Notes: generated by a model from the letters alone, not told the origin. DNA of 64,000 nt from Cunninghamella blakesleeana (GCA_017871115.1 JAFCIZ010000001.1:2833501-2897500), one strand, 5' to 3'. Shown: positions 36,557 through 50,241, numbered from the stretch's first letter. Translations and numbers: made by a program.

Positions 36557-38654
36557 TTAAACAGCCATAGGGTCATTTATATATTCATCATTATCAAAAT
36601 GATATTGAATTTGAAAGGAATTCCCATTTCCAAAATCGGCTTCTACTTTTATTTCTGTCATGCCAAAATAAAATCGAACATGATAAGTTACTTGCTCACC
36701 TATTTTTCGATTAGGTAACGTTGGAATCGGTACGGATAAAGTTGCTAATCTTGATACCCCGGGTTCATCATAATAACGAGGCACTTGGTCGTTTTCTGTA
36801 GAATATAAAAAAATATACACTTCGTTGTATTTTCCATAATAAGTAATCATGCTCTTTGTCACATAGTAGTCCAACGGTAATTGATCATTTTTTTTAACAA
36901 ATGCTAAAAATCGTGTTGGGCATCGTTCAGTACCATCGGGTCGAATTACTCTTGTTGAAATTGGATCTTTACCAGGTTCAAAAGGTAAACCAGCATTAAT
37001 ACCGTAAGTTCTTCTTGAGATTCGTGAAGTAATAGATCGAGGATTTAACCCAAAATAAACAGCTCCACGTACAATCGCCATTTCTGCTAAATTAGGACAT
37101 AGAATATGTTGAACTCGATTTGAAAACGCTTGTTGTACACATTGGTATAAATAACGGGATGATCCGAACCCTCCTACTAGTAATAAATAAGATAGTTGTT
37201 TACCGGATAGTTCATTCATTTGTCTTTCTAATAATTTCAACTACAAGAAAAATAAGTAATTGTGGTTAAATAAAACCTTCATTTTTTCCTTTTATACTTT
37301 TTTTTTTTCATTAATATATTTATGCTAATATATTAACATTGCTTACCACATCTTTAACCACAGGGTCAAATACTTTTTCTTTCAATTCACTTGCATGTAA
37401 TATTAAGGTACTTCCATCTAAATCCTCATGATTCATAATCAAATCCAAGTTGATAGACGCTGGTAAGTGTAGATAGTAATATTTACCGTTCATAACATCT
37501 TTTCCATCAAAAGCAGGCTTTATTTTTTCAATAAATTGATCCATTAAAAAGCTTTTAGCCACACTATTTAAACAAGAGATTTGGCCACCTAACTTTATAT
37601 TTAACAACGTATTAAACCGAGAATCCAAGAAAATACTTCCACAATGAGAACCAATTCCTTTTGTAATTTCTCGAAGTTGAGAAGGGCCATCCACTTCAAA
37701 TACAGTAATATCTACAGTGCCACCTCCAGCATCACATATCATCAATCGATCGGTTGTTGTTCCAAGATTCATTATTTTATAATCAAACATCTTTTCACAA
37801 TGTAATGCAGCTGCTTCAGGTTCAGATATTAATAATAATTTATCATGTCGATCATTTGATTGAATTATCCCAGCCATCAATGCGGCTGCTCTCATACAAT
37901 GCTTGGCTTTATCATCATAAATGGCCGGTACTGTTACACAATATCGAATGGAAAAAGGATCCAACGTACTAGTATATCTTCTTTTAATATCTTCTAATAC
38001 ATAATTGTGAAGTTCTCTTAAATAATCTGCCACTGCTTTTACCGCTGTTCTTTAGAAATCGATAATAATAATAATAATATCAATAAAAAATAAAGGATAG
38101 TTATAATAATAATGAGTTTTATGAAATAGGAAAAGTATAAAACGATATTTTGTATATAATGCATGATCCTATATAAATCTATATCCCCTCTTTTTTTATT
38201 TCTTTTGAAATACGAATACTTACAATCCATTTTCAAGTGGTGAGCGTTTAAACTTGCTATCTAAATGTAATTTAAATTTTGATAGTGCTATGTAAGATTC
38301 ATTGGCTCTTGGTGCACGCATAACAGCTTCAGCTTCATATCCCCAGGTTACTAGTTTTGTTGGATTAGATCTTTCATAAAGTAATAAAGTTGGTACCTTT
38401 TGATAATAATTAAAAGTTTTATTTTGCCTAATTAATAATAATAATAATAATTCTTTAACTTATTAAGTATAATTCGTTCTTTATATATAGTTTTTATTCC
38501 AACTTTTCCTTTATATGTTACTGTTATTTTACCAATTTTGTATATTATACACATCAGATTTTCCATCCGTAAATGAGTATGCTGCACCGCTGTATGTTGT
38601 TCCAAAATCATAAGCTATAACAAGTGTATATGGATTTGATATTGTATTAGCCAT
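36557..38654 (-). CDS. Hsp70-family ATPase, HSPA12-like
   Basis: Four exons, 38654-38533, 38427-38224, 38049-37347 and 37240-36557, give 570 residues. Actin/Hsp70-fold landmarks are LVIAYDFGTTYSGAAYSF (phosphate 1), VPTLLLYERSNPTKLVTWGY, the domain block YCVTVPAIYDDKAKHCMRAA, SEPEAAALHC, MICDAGGGTVDITVFEV (phosphate 2) and YLLLVGGFGSSRYLYQCVQQ (adenosine motif). It lacks the canonical Hsp70 substrate-binding and EEVD tail, as HSPA12-type proteins do; the C-terminal 150 residues form a divergent beta-rich region. Such genes are often expanded in Mucoromycota and other basal fungi. Function is unclear. The acceptor before QNKTFNYYQK (38428-38429) is chosen because it keeps frame; the nearer AG at KVPTLL does not. 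Confidence 0.88.
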
Positions 38655-40053
38655 TATATAAAAAATAATATGAATATATAAAACGGAAAAGGAAGATAAA
38701 AAAATCTCTAGTGCACCTAGATTTTTAATTTTTTTTCGCAGTTTTAATTTTTTCCTCAAAGCTTTTTAACTAGATTATTTTTTAATAGTTTACTGCATTT
38801 TTTTCATATAAATCATTTAAATTTTAATACTAAAAAAACTTTATTATTGAATTAGATCTGTGTTATAATAGAATAGATTCAATTACATATTATTGGTGAG
38901 TATATCAAGTTATTTCAAGCATTAAGCAAGAGCGACACTAGAGAACCGTAAGATTGTTCTTTTGATCATTGTTTTAATGGGTATAAAACTGATAATCATT
39001 ATGAATATAGCCTATGGGGAATTTAGTACTAATTATAAATACAGGAATGGTCCAGGAAAAAAAAAGTAAATAGTATAGCACATTTGTATAGTGGTGATGA
39101 AAAAAAAACATGGCTATCGTGATGATGGAAGTGTATATGCATTTTCAAGTTATCAGAGTACAAAAAGATTGATAAGAAAAGTGTAGATGAAGGTATAGAA
39201 AGGATGCTGCAGAGCCAGCTAATATAACTTGTCTAAAATTTTAAAGTAACTGGCTGTAAGTTTTAGAGAATAAAAATAAATAAATAAAAAGCTTTTAAAG
39301 AAATATCAACAGAACTTATTTTCTATATTTACTCTAGGTAATAGAGTCCTTGCAAAACAGATTTACGACAAATAATACGTCAATTGAATTATTAATTTCA
39401 AATAAAAAATTTACAAATATATATCAGTTTTAATAAAAAATTCATTGTATATGTATCTTTTTTTTTTAAAAATTTAAATAGGCATACAATCCAAGAAAAT
39501 GCTTTTTAGATATATCCGAAAACCTTCCCAATAAAGCAAATATTAAATAATGGTATGATTTTTTTTTCATTAATAGGTGATGTATTAAAAAATATGAGCT
39601 AGTTTATGGCATTAATGAAGCACAGACCAATCATGCAAAATGAACGCAAGCGGTATTTTAAAACATGTTTTAATGCATTCTTATACTATATCCATCAATA
39701 ATAAAAAAAATACATATATAAAAGGTTGCTTTATTTTAAAAACAAAACTTATTTAATATAAAATATAATATATATAATATATATATAAAGAAAAAGAAAC
39801 AAATAATAATATATTGGAATACATACAATTCAATTGACATAATAATAGTAATAATAAATAAATATAAAAAATCAATACAGAATAAAAAAATGAAGAAAAA
39901 TATAAAAAAATAAAAATAAAAGAATTAATATAAAGTATAAAAAATAGTAGTTTTAAAAAAAAAGATCCACAAGATTGTAATAAATAATAACAAATATATA
40001 ATATTTTTCTTTTGTTTTTATATATATATCCAAAAAGGTATAGTAGAGTCTTT
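38655..40053. other. 1.4 kb spacer, possible relict sequence
   Basis: Lies between the Hsp70-like gene start and the 3' end of the Iml2-like gene. About 38880-39280 has visibly less extreme A/T content than other spacers here, with only short open frames. It could be a decayed gene or mobile element, but I recognise no protein motif. The remainder is ordinary A/T. Confidence 0.4.
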
Positions 40054-42869
40054 TTAAGTTGAAGCAGTATTTACGGCAGGAGTGCTGGTACTTCCAGTAA
40101 GTCTGTTAATGATCGACATTCTCTTTCTTCCATGGGTAGTTAATCCTTTTTCGGGTTTAGGAAGAGGTGATTCAGGAACACCTAATTCAATAGCATAAGT
40201 GATTGCCAAGTTAAGTCGCTACAAAAAAATAAAAGTATTTCAAATGAGTATATAAAAAATAATCCATATCAATTTATCATCCTTTTTTTTTTTTTTTTCG
40301 TATATATAATATATATTTACAATAGCTAATCTATATTCAAAGTCATATCCAGAGAATGCTAATGCTTGTTCCCAAAGTGATCTTGCACGTTTGAAATCTT
40401 CAAGAGCCCAAAGTGTGACACCGGATTCCCTATATTAAATAATGATAATAAGAAAATATTCATTATTTAGTAAGAAATAATATAAGATAAATAAAATGAA
40501 ATAATTTAGTAATATATATATATATATATATAGTATAATATCCATACCAATAAGCAAAAGGCACAATCCATTTTGAGAATCGAATATGCTCTTTATGATC
40601 AATGACCCAATTCAAATGAACTACAGCATCTTTAGGACGTTTCAAAGCATTTAATATAGAAGATTTCATTACCAATAAGGTACCACGTTGATCATAATAA
40701 TCAGGAACGGGGGCATTAGGAGCTAATTCCACTACACGAATTTCATATTCTTGTTTTTCACGTTCATAGATAGATTCTAAAGTATTATCAACTAAGACGA
40801 GACATTGTTCCAAGACTTCATTTGTCATATTAGGGAAACAATTCCACATGGCCAAGATTTCCAAAGCAGGTAAACTGAAATCCATATCCTGGTACCCACT
40901 TTGTTCAAAGAATTCTACTTTACGTAAAACATATTTTTCCATTTGTGTTTTCTTTTTTTTATCCATCAATTTGGGAGCTTCAGCGAAGGCTAAAATGGCT
41001 TCTGTACGGTTTCCTCTCATTTCCATACAAGCACCATAGAAATATTTCACAAAGGCGGGACTATGGTGTCTTGATTGAAGTTCATCTAAACGTTGTGAAG
41101 CATTGACCCAATCTAACCCAATAGCATGATTAATGGCAATTTCAAAAATGGCTAAATCACCGATTGTGGTTTCAGCCCATACACCTTTACTAACTTCATA
41201 GGTATACATAAATGATTGTGTGGATAATGGTAAATTGTTGGCAAGGCGTGATACACGACCTGCAAAGTAAAGGAAAAAGGCAGAGTTAGGATAGGTTTGT
41301 TGAGCGTCCAATAAACATTCAATGGCAGGTTGTACTAATTCTTGAGTAAGCAATTGAGGTGCAAAGGAGGTTAATATAACATAATAGGATAAAAGCCTAA
41401 TACAATGGTAATAATAATAATAATAATATAAAATTATACAGCGTTTAATTAAATATAAATATATTTCTAGTTATAGTTTTTTTTTTGTTAAAAAAATAAT
41501 AAAAAAATAAATGGAGCAGAAAACTTACATCATTGAAGCCAAAGGTGATCTGATTCTTCTACCTTCAAGACATAATTTTAAAAGTGCAAAACCAAGATGT
41601 TTATCAGCTTTCCAACCAAATGCAGACACAATTCTTAAAATTTTAGGTGGTAATGATGAAAGTAAAAGATGAACTGAACCAATACTATAGATATATAAAA
41701 GAGATAAATAAATAAATCTCATTAATATAAAAGTATTACCCTTATTATGCCTATTATATAATTATTTTATGAATATTACCCAAATTGAATAGCTGAAATA
41801 GTATCTTGATCCATATATTTATTGAAATCTTGTCCCATACGTTTATATTCTTGCCATACTAAACTATAACTACTATAGGCTATATATATATAAATATATA
41901 TTTAATAAATAGATATTATCAATAAATCAGTTATAGAATAACGCATACACTATATAATTATTTCTATTCCTATTATATTTACCTCTTCTAAGATTTAAAC
42001 CGGTTTTCAAATAACCAACAACAGTTTCTTGAGTTAAATGAATAATACTCATTAATAATCCACATTCAGCTTTAATAACATGAGCTCTTAAAGAACCATT
42101 TGACATGAAGGTTGGTAAACTATTCAATTCATTTTGATTAAATGGTCGTGTATTGGTTGGTAAGTTGGTTGGATTATTGCCCATTAAATTAGTAAAATAA
42201 TGTGAAACGGTATCTTTTAATGGTTTTTTAGCAGAAGCAGCTTCAATTTGTGCATTAGCAAATTGATAAGTTTCAGTTAAAGTAATTAAAGCATTTTCAG
42301 TATCTCTAGGATCGGAGGACTATATAATAATGGTAAAATATAATATATATATGAATTTAGTTGTTAGGTTATAAGTGTTTGTATATATTTATGTTTATAT
42401 TTTTATTGTATTGTATTTATCACATGTACTTACACTTATAGCTATAATTATATAAAATAAATAAATAGAAAATAATAATAATAATTTAAAGTTAAAACCC
42501 ATTTCTCTTAATAAAAATTGATCGTTATTTTATTTATTTATTTTATTTACCTTTAATAAATGCCATACAACCAAGTCCCAATGCATAAAGTGGATCGCTA
42601 AAATAAAAAAAAAAAGGAAAAAGAAAAAATGTAAATGATATCATTAATACTATTATTCTTGTTATATGTATAATTCGTTTTTCTTTTAAAAAATAAGATA
42701 AATTATAATTTACCTTTCGGCACGAGTATTAAATATATGGTTAGCTTCAGCAAATTTATTATTAAAGAAAGCTTGCATCCCTTTAAGCATGTTTTGATCT
42801 AAAAATAGTATATACGTAAAAAAAAAACATGGAAAAGAAAAAAAAAAATAACGTTGTTAAATGATGACA

Positions 42870-42900
<31 letters not shown>

Positions 42901-43697
42901 GTAAATGAATAATTATATGTCTGTTTCTATATTTTTAATACATTACCATATTTTTCTTGTTCTCTAGGTCCCAAATTATTTGGTAAAACATTTTTAAGAT
43001 CCACTTTACCAGGAGCAACCATATTTGATTGAGAAAAATCATGATCTTTTAATTCTTTTGGTAGTTCGGTTGAAGTGGTAGGAGCAATGCCAGGTGTAGG
43101 AGGAGTAACATAATCAGCCATATTTTTATCAGCAGGTAACTCAATACTTTTACGAATATCCGTTTGTACACTAAGTTCAGGTTTTTTATTGTTATTACTA
43201 TTATTATTATTATTATTATCATCATCAGTTTCTTGAGCCATTTCACTTGGAACAGGCGTGCCAGGTTCACTTTCTTCATTAGTAGACGTTGTTGCTGAAG
43301 TATCAATACTTAAGCCGCCTTCACTATTACCTTGTTTATTATTATTTTCTTCTTCTACTTTTACTTGTTCCTTTACTTGTTCTTCCTTTCCTTGTTCTGA
43401 AGTATTTATTTTCTTTGTATTATCACTTTGTTGTTGCTGTTGTTGTTGTTGTTGAACAGTACCTTGTAAAGCAGAAATAACCATAGATAAACCAGCGGCA
43501 TCACCAGCTTGTAAACCACTATCTTCATCGTCATCATCCTCGTCGTCATCTTCTTCGTCTATAGCATCTGCAAATTCATCTTCAGTATCGGTTACAGTAG
43601 TTGTATCTTGAGTAACTGCCGTTTCGGTATTAGAAATTTCATTTGTTTCACTTTGTTTTACTCCATTTTCTTTTGATATTACTGGAGTATCTGACAT
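40054..43697 (-). CDS. Iml2/TTC39-family TPR protein
   Basis: Ten exons, 43697-42947, 42798-42714, 42597-42551, 42441-42434, 42319-41983, 41879-41780, 41684-41529, 41396-40548, 40429-40321 and 40218-40054, give 868 residues. The first 250 residues are disordered: an acidic run, poly-Gln, poly-Asn. The conserved part has LKGMQAFFNNKFAEANHIF, DPLYALGLGCMAFIKAISSS, RAHVIKAECGLLMSIIHLTQ, GYLKTGLNLRRAYSSYSLVW, LLLSSLPPKILRIVSAFGW and several TPR-like helices. Yeast Iml2 is linked to clearance of inclusion bodies and lipid droplets; that role is inferred here. Exon 4 is 8 nt (CTATAAGT) and supplies A-I-S in frame. The C-terminal tail is basic and Ser/Thr-rich. Confidence 0.87.
42434..42441 (-). other. 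8-nt coding microexon (Iml2-like exon 4)
   Basis: On the minus strand CTATAAGT lies between ATTATAG and GTAAGT. It joins the G ending exon 3 to exon 5 as FIKAISSSDP. Without it the two exons are out of phase (1 against 0). Confidence 0.75.
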
Positions 43698-44089
43698 ATT
43701 AATATAAGTTTAAATAAATAAAATAAAAAAAAATAATATTAATAAAAAAAAAAAAGAAAGAGAGAGGAAAAAAATAAATAAAATAAAAATAAAAATAGAG
43801 TGAGGATATAAAGAAAAAGAAAGGTAAATAAAAAAAATTAATTATGAATGGATTTAAAAAAAAGTCTTGAAACAAAATTATTGGCTAAACTTTGTATCAC
43901 ATGAAGTTATTACACAATTTCTCTCCAAAGCTTTTTTTTAAAACCTTAATTAATTATTCTCATATCATATTATTTCAAATGTAAAAAAAAAAAAAAAGTT
44001 GAGTTTGTAATACAAAAATATATATATATATTTATATAAAAAAAGGTTTATTATTTTTTTTCTATAAAATATTATTTTCTAATTATAAT

Positions 44090-45828
44090 TTAAGGAAGAA
44101 CAATGTATTTTTGTAAATGTTCAGGAATAGCAGTAGCAAGATTCTTGGATTCAAGCCATTGACGACCTATTATTTTAAAGTGGGAGAGGGAAAAAAAAAA
44201 AGTTAATAATATAATTCATTTTAATATCCGATAGATTCCGTGCATTTTAAAATGAACTACTTACTGAATAAACGAGATTGATATCTATAGGCACCATCAC
44301 ATAAAACAGTAACGATCTTTTTACCTAGAGATAATAAATTTATAACGGTAATAATAAAGTTAATAAAAATAGAGATATTTATTAATGTATAAGATCTTTT
44401 TTCTGTATTTCTTTATATATATATATGTGATTTTCTACCTTTTCCAAGTTGCTTAGCCATTTCAACAGCAGCTACAACATTTAATGCAGATGAAGCACCA
44501 ACATAAATACCTTCTTCATGTAAAAGGCGATAAAGCATTTCAATAGATTTTTCATCAGGAATATTTAAAGCTCCATCAATAAGATCAACATCAGGAGCTA
44601 AATTATCAGTAACACGACCTTGACCAATACCTTCAGTAATAGAGCCACCAGAACGTTCAAATAATTTTTTACCACTAGAGATGTAACTATACAAGACAGA
44701 GCCTGGAGGATCAGCAAGGAAGATTTTAACATCATCTCCCTTTTTTTCTTTTAAGTAACGAGCTGTACCGGCTAAGGTACCACCAGTACCAGTAGCACAT
44801 ACAAATCCATCTACTTCACCATTAGTTTGAGCAAAGATTTCAGGACCAGTGGTTTCAATATGGGCCCGACGATTAGCAGTATTATCAAATTGATTAGTCC
44901 ATACAGCATTTTCAAGAGATTCAGCATGTCTTTTAGCTTGATGATTGTAATTTTGTGGATTATCAAAAGCTACAGCAGGAACGGGGTAAACTTCTGCTCC
45001 AAGCATACGTAAAAGATCAATTTTTTCTTGAGACTATACATGTAATTTAAAATATTATAAAATAAATAAAAAATAATAACAATTTCTTATATTTATTTTT
45101 ATGATCTTAAATCATTATATCATTATTATTATAGCCATTATCATCTTACTTGAGTGTTTGGCATATAAATGACACATTTATATCCTTTAGCACGGCAAAC
45201 ATGAGCTAACCCAATACCTGTATTACCAGCTGTACCTTCTACAATAGTACCCCCAGGTTTAATAAGTCCTTTTTCTTCAGCATCCTTTACTACATATAAA
45301 GCTGCACGATCTTTAACAGAACCACCTGTAGATAAATAGGATAAAAAGAATAGAAATAAAAAGTAATCAATGAGTCATTTTCACAAAATAAAAAAGGCCA
45401 TCCTTATAACATATATTTGTAAATTTACCAGGATTCATCCATTCAGCTTTGCATAAAATATCGGATCCAACTTCATCACTAATACGGTTTAACCGAATCT
45501 ATTAAAGAGAGAAAAAAAAATGTTCATAATAATAACAATAAAAAATTTAAAAGATTAAAATTTATTTCATATGAAATTAAAAAAAGTGAGGTTTATATTC
45601 CCCACACCTTTTTACTGTTCCTTTTTTTTTTTTTTTTTTTAAAAAAAAACTCATTTATAATAACCTTTCTTCTTCTTCTTTTTCTTCTTCTTCTTTTTAT
45701 TTAAATAATATATATATTACTTACTAAAGGTGTGTTACCAATAGCCCCAATTAAACCACGAGTGATCTATGTTATTATTATTATTATTATTATTATTTTG
45801 TGACATAAAAATGAATATGCGTTCCTTA

Positions 45829-45878
<50 letters not shown>

Positions 45879-45969
45879 ATGCATCTTTTTATATATTTCT
45901 TACTCTAGGAACAACAGCTGGTTGAGCAGTAGAATAAGCGCGGCGTGCAGCAACTCTTAAGTGATTCAT
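44090..45969 (-). CDS. Cysteine synthase 2-type PLP enzyme, mitochondrial
   Basis: PLP-dependent beta-family enzyme predicted to make cysteine from O-acetylserine and sulfide. Seven exons, 45969-45904, 45766-45725, 45498-45429, 45325-45150, 45033-44439, 44324-44265 and 44166-44090, give 361 residues. A presequence-like start ([20 protein letters not shown]) precedes [11 protein letters not shown], the PLP-lysine motif [48 protein letters not shown] (phosphate loop), [11 protein letters not shown] and [18 protein letters not shown]. Residues such as [20 protein letters not shown] follow the mitochondrial Mcy1/cysteine synthase 2 branch better than classical CysK. Cystathionine beta-synthase is ruled out by the lack of a heme or CBS region. 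Confidence 0.92.
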
Positions 45970-46720
45970 TCTATACTTTATAAAGAATATGATTAAAATA
46001 AAAAAAGAAAAAGGGAAAGAAAAAGAGAGAAGAGGAAAAAAAAAGATGATTTTCAAAAAAAAAATTAAAATAATTGGCAAGCGGGGAAATAATAAAATGA
46101 CGCCATTTATAGGCAGTGTGCATTGATGGTAGTATATTGATTGATCATCATAAAATAATACGTAATATAGATTAATCTTGACATATATAACTGTCTTTTG
46201 TCAAGTACTATATTGTTATTATGATTATGATTATAATTGTTTAATTAACTTATATATATATAAACGTATATATATACATACATTTATTTATCAAATAAAA
46301 AATAACTGAATAAAAGAAATTGTATACTCAATGTTAAAGGATAATGTTTTAGCCTTTGTAATATATTTATGTATTTATTTTATTTTATATATAAATACAA
46401 GTTCCAAGGTAAAAGCAATACAGGCTTCACGATATATATGGATATATATTTATAATTAAAATCAATAAAGCCTTTTTTTTATTTTCCCTTCTCTCTTATT
46501 TTTCTTTTTTTGTAAAGTTTTTGATAATATATTAGGTTAATAAGCTTTATCCATTTGCCCAATAATTGTAAATGATTAGATTTATGCGTAAGATTAGTAC
46601 GTTCAATAAATTTGTTTTTTTCTTTCTTTTCCTTTTTTATTATTTGTCATAGTATATATTTATAAATAAAATAAAATAAAATTGATGAAAAAAATTAAAA
46701 AAAATCAATTTTAATTTTAT
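45970..46720. other. Spacer upstream of cysteine synthase gene
   Basis: 750 bp, mostly A/T. The first 80 bases upstream of the start hold a purine run and then AATGACGCCATTTATAGGCA (about 46096-46115), the only mixed-composition segment. It may be promoter. No gene seen. Confidence 0.4.
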
Positions 46721-47925
46721 TTAATCTTGACGAGCTTTTAATGTACGTGTAATAATTTGTTCGGGCGTACTATAGTTTATAATGGAATATATATATATAT
46801 ATATATATATATTAGTTGAGCGTTCACTTTCAAATAAATATCTATCTGTATCGAATAATAATAGTAAAACTTACATAATATGAACAACAGCCCCCCATCC
46901 AGAAAGAGCATCACGATCTTGTGCATTAAGTAAAGCTTGGGATATAGTTTCAAATAAATCTTCAGGTTCAAGATCAGGTTCCCATAATGATTCACACATA
47001 CCGTAAAGATTAGGTCCAGCAGTTCCACTTACTACAAAATCTTTTGCAAAATTGATACATCCAATTAAATCCATAGAACAAATAAATGGTAAATTATCTT
47101 TTCCTAAACCTGCAATAACTGGTTCAACAAAATAAGGACCAAATCTATATAAATAAACGGTATAAAATATATGAATGAATAAAATGAATAAATAAATAAA
47201 TAATTATCAACCTTTTTTTTTTTTTTTTTTTTTTTTAATTTATAGATAATATTATAATATATATGTACCTTCTTTCATATAAAGTAGAGGATACTAAATG
47301 TGCAAGTGTTTTTGGCTCAATATCTCTTTCTTCACGCATCTTATACATATTTATTTTAAATCTAAATCGTTCTGCTCTATATATACGTATATATTTAAAA
47401 AATATCAAATATCAAATAATAATATATATTAGTACCTTTTTATTAATATTATTATTATTGTATTCTTTGTTTTTATTGTTCCATTTTTATTCTTTTTCTT
47501 TTTTTACAATGTTAAAACATCAGTAGCTAAACCAGGTAAACCAATAAAACTCTTTTCTGATGCTTGATATATTTTTTGAAAATCTGTAGATACTGTCATG
47601 AATTGTTGGCCCAATCGTTTATCAGCGGCAATAGCTACACAGTTTTTACCAACCATGGCCACAACGGACCCACCATTATATTCCATAATAGACTATCATA
47701 TCGTATTTTTTAAAAAATAAAATAAAGGTTAATAAGTGAGTTATATAAATAGTGATATATAAATATTTTTGCTATTATTATTATTATTATTATTATTGTT
47801 ATTATAATTATTATAATTTTTATATATATTAAAATAAATTGTATTAATGTATACACGAGTAAATACAAATTGTTATATATATTCTATTCATTAAAGCTAT
47901 TCATTTATTATTATTATTTTACCAT
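46721..47925 (-). CDS. PUP3: 20S proteasome subunit beta-3 (Pup3/PSMB3)
   Basis: Non-catalytic beta subunit of the 20S core. Exons 47925-47923, 47692-47508, 47376-47269, 47144-46875 and 46769-46721 give 204 residues, the family length. The spliced start is [20 protein letters not shown]; then [99 protein letters not shown] and [14 protein letters not shown], ending RTLKARQD. The first exon is only ATG, because an upstream S-I-M as in animal PSMB3 is open in exon 2 right after an AG and ATG-GTAAAA occurs 230 bases upstream. Alternatively, translation starts at the internal Met (47686), losing three residues. Beta-3 lacks the catalytic Thr1, as expected. Confidence 0.93.
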
Positions 47926-48162
47926 TTTTGAAAAGTATTATTTTATATAGAGTAATAAATTGTTAAGAAAAGAAAAAGAAAAGTATTGAAAAAAAATTGA
48001 ACGCGTAAGGTAGGTGACCTTTTGTGCCAAAAAATAAAAAATTAAACTTCCGAAAGTTTTTTTATTCACCAAATTTTTTTTTACAAGTTCTCCGCCTTTT
48101 TTATTTTTTTATTTTTTTTACTTTTTTTTGATTATATTTTTGATACTTTATAAATACTTCTA
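47926..48162. promoter_or_regulatory. Short divergent promoter, proteasome beta-3 / WW-FF gene
   Basis: Only 237 bp separate the two predicted ATGs. It contains ACGCGTAAGGTAGGTGACCT (48001-48020), with arms AAGGT/ACCTT, and AAACTTCCGAAAGTTT (48045-48060), whose 6-bp arms are a perfect inverted repeat. The yeast proteasome element GGTGGCAAA is not present as such. Regulators unknown. Confidence 0.45.
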
Positions 48163-49392
48163 ATGGTAATTTTTTGGTTTGTTTGTTAGTTAAAAACTGA
48201 TATGATTTAATAAAAATCTTTATATTATATTATTATATATATATATATATATATGTATTTATATATTTATTTATATATTTTTATAGCAACAACAACGACC
48301 ACGACCACCACCGCCACCACCTCATAAAACATTAAATAATAATATGCCACCATTACCTCCCGGATGGATAGAATACCGAGCTCAGGGAGGACAGCCTTAT
48401 TGGTTTAATACATTTACTAGACAAAGTACTTGGAATCGTCCTTACACGCCAGCTGCTGCTCCACCTCCGCCATCTTCTGTACAGTCAAATACAACAGCAA
48501 ATATCAATAGTGATCACACAAATAAACCCAAAAAATCAAGGTATGTTTTAAAAAATAAATAAATATATATAAAAGATATGAAAACAATAACAGCAACAAA
48601 AATAAGTCAATTTTGCATACTCATATATGTATATATTAATATTGTGTGTAGACAAAAAATTCCTGGAACAAATTGGTTATTAGTAACAACAGACGATGGA
48701 ATTGAATTTTATTATAATAAAGATACAAAGTCTTCGGTATGGGAAATGCCACCAGAGTTAGAGGAACCCATCAAAAAAATGAAACAAGAATTACATGATG
48801 AACATCAACGTAGTATTGAAAAAAGAAAAATGGCTATAGAAGAAGAAAATGAAAATAAAAAATCAATCCAAGATAATAATAATAATGAACCAAAAAGACA
48901 AAAAATAGAATCATCAGAACCACAACCAGTATCCACTGAACCAACTGAATCAACAGAGTAAATAGCAATAATATAAAAATATAAAAATAAAAAGAATTCA
49001 TGCAAAATAAAAAAATGAGTCAATATATATTCGGTCATCACATATTAATAGACATATACATATATTATTACTATTATTATTAGAATGACAGAAGAGGATA
49101 TAATGTGGCAAATGGAAAATATGGACCCTGAAGAATTAGAGGCTCTTGGATTAGTTGATCAAGAAGATCAAGAGACAGAGCAAGTAGAAGAAAAAAATGA
49201 AGATAGTGATGAGCAGCAGCAGCAAACTTTAAACAACCAACCAACAACGACTGATGACCAAGCTCCTGTAGTGGATAATTTAAATGATCATAAGAATGAA
49301 GCTAACAATAATGAATCTCAGCATTCCAATGAAGAGAAAATTGAACAATTCACTGTAAACTGATATAAAATTATATACATTATACAATTAAT

Positions 49393-49428
<36 letters not shown>

Positions 49429-50241
49429 CATATTTATTGTCCATTTTCGTTATTAATACTATTATTATTTGGTTATTATAGCTCATGTTAACGGAAAAAG
49501 ATATATCACCCTACTCAACTTGGGAAAAAGAGTTACCAAAACTTATATCAGATCCACGTTATCATTGTAAATACAATATGTATATTTATATATATATAAA
49601 TTTATGTACATATATACATGTATTATAATCTTAATTATTATTATTATTATTATTTTTTATAAATAGTGGTGCAACCTCATAGTAAACGAAAAAATTTATT
49701 TGATAACTATTGTAGAATATTAGTGTTAGAGAAAAAAAACAAGAAGGAAGCCAAAAAGGTATTTTTAAAATATAAAAAATAAGAAATATAATTATAAAAT
49801 ATAATCAATTATCTAATCTTTATATATATTGTGTTTATATAGTCACCCGAAGAAGAATATAAAGAACTATTAAACGATATGGTCACCACTAAAATGTATT
49901 GGGATGATTTCAAAAGAAAAGCGAAAAATGATCCAAGGTTTAAAGCTATACATGAATCCAGAGTTCGAGAAAAATTATTTAAAGATCATGTTAAACAGCT
50001 TTCTCGACAACCATCTTCTACATCTAATAAAACAAAAAATGCCTCAACTTCACTCCCATCATCAAAACGCACACCAGAAGAAAGATATCGAGATTTGTTA
50101 ATTGAAAAAAAAGTACATGTTGGTATGCGTTGGCGTGATGCAAAACGAATTTTGGAGCATGATGATCGATATCATGATATTGATTCAAAAAATTTAAGGG
50201 AGGAGTTATTTAGAGATTATTTGGATGAATTAGATAGATAG
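48163..50241 (+). CDS. TCERG1-like protein with two WW and FF domains
   Basis: Seven exons, 48163-48165, 48287-48540, 48652-48957, 49084-49354, 49482-49566, 49667-49758 and 49843-50241, give 469 residues. A Pro/Arg start (MQQQRPRPPPPPP) precedes WW1 (LPPGWIEYRAQGGQPYWFNT with STWNRP) and WW2 (NWLLVTTDDGIEFYYNKDTK with SVWEMP), an acidic Gln/Asn-rich linker, then FF domains: ISPYSTWEKELPKLISDPRY with KRKNLFDNYCRI, TTKMYWDDFKRKAKNDPRFK, and KVHVGMRWRDAKRILEHDDR. The family couples RNA polymerase II to splicing and is related to Prp40 and Urn1. The single-ATG exon is supported by an open in-frame run from the acceptor at 48286; otherwise translation would begin at Met 48344. Confidence 0.87.

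Noticed and set aside
47923..48165. Yeast-type proteasome element (PACE) in the divergent promoter
   Set aside because: GGTGGCAAA does not occur on either strand; only loosely similar strings such as GGTGACC and TTTTGTGCC are present.
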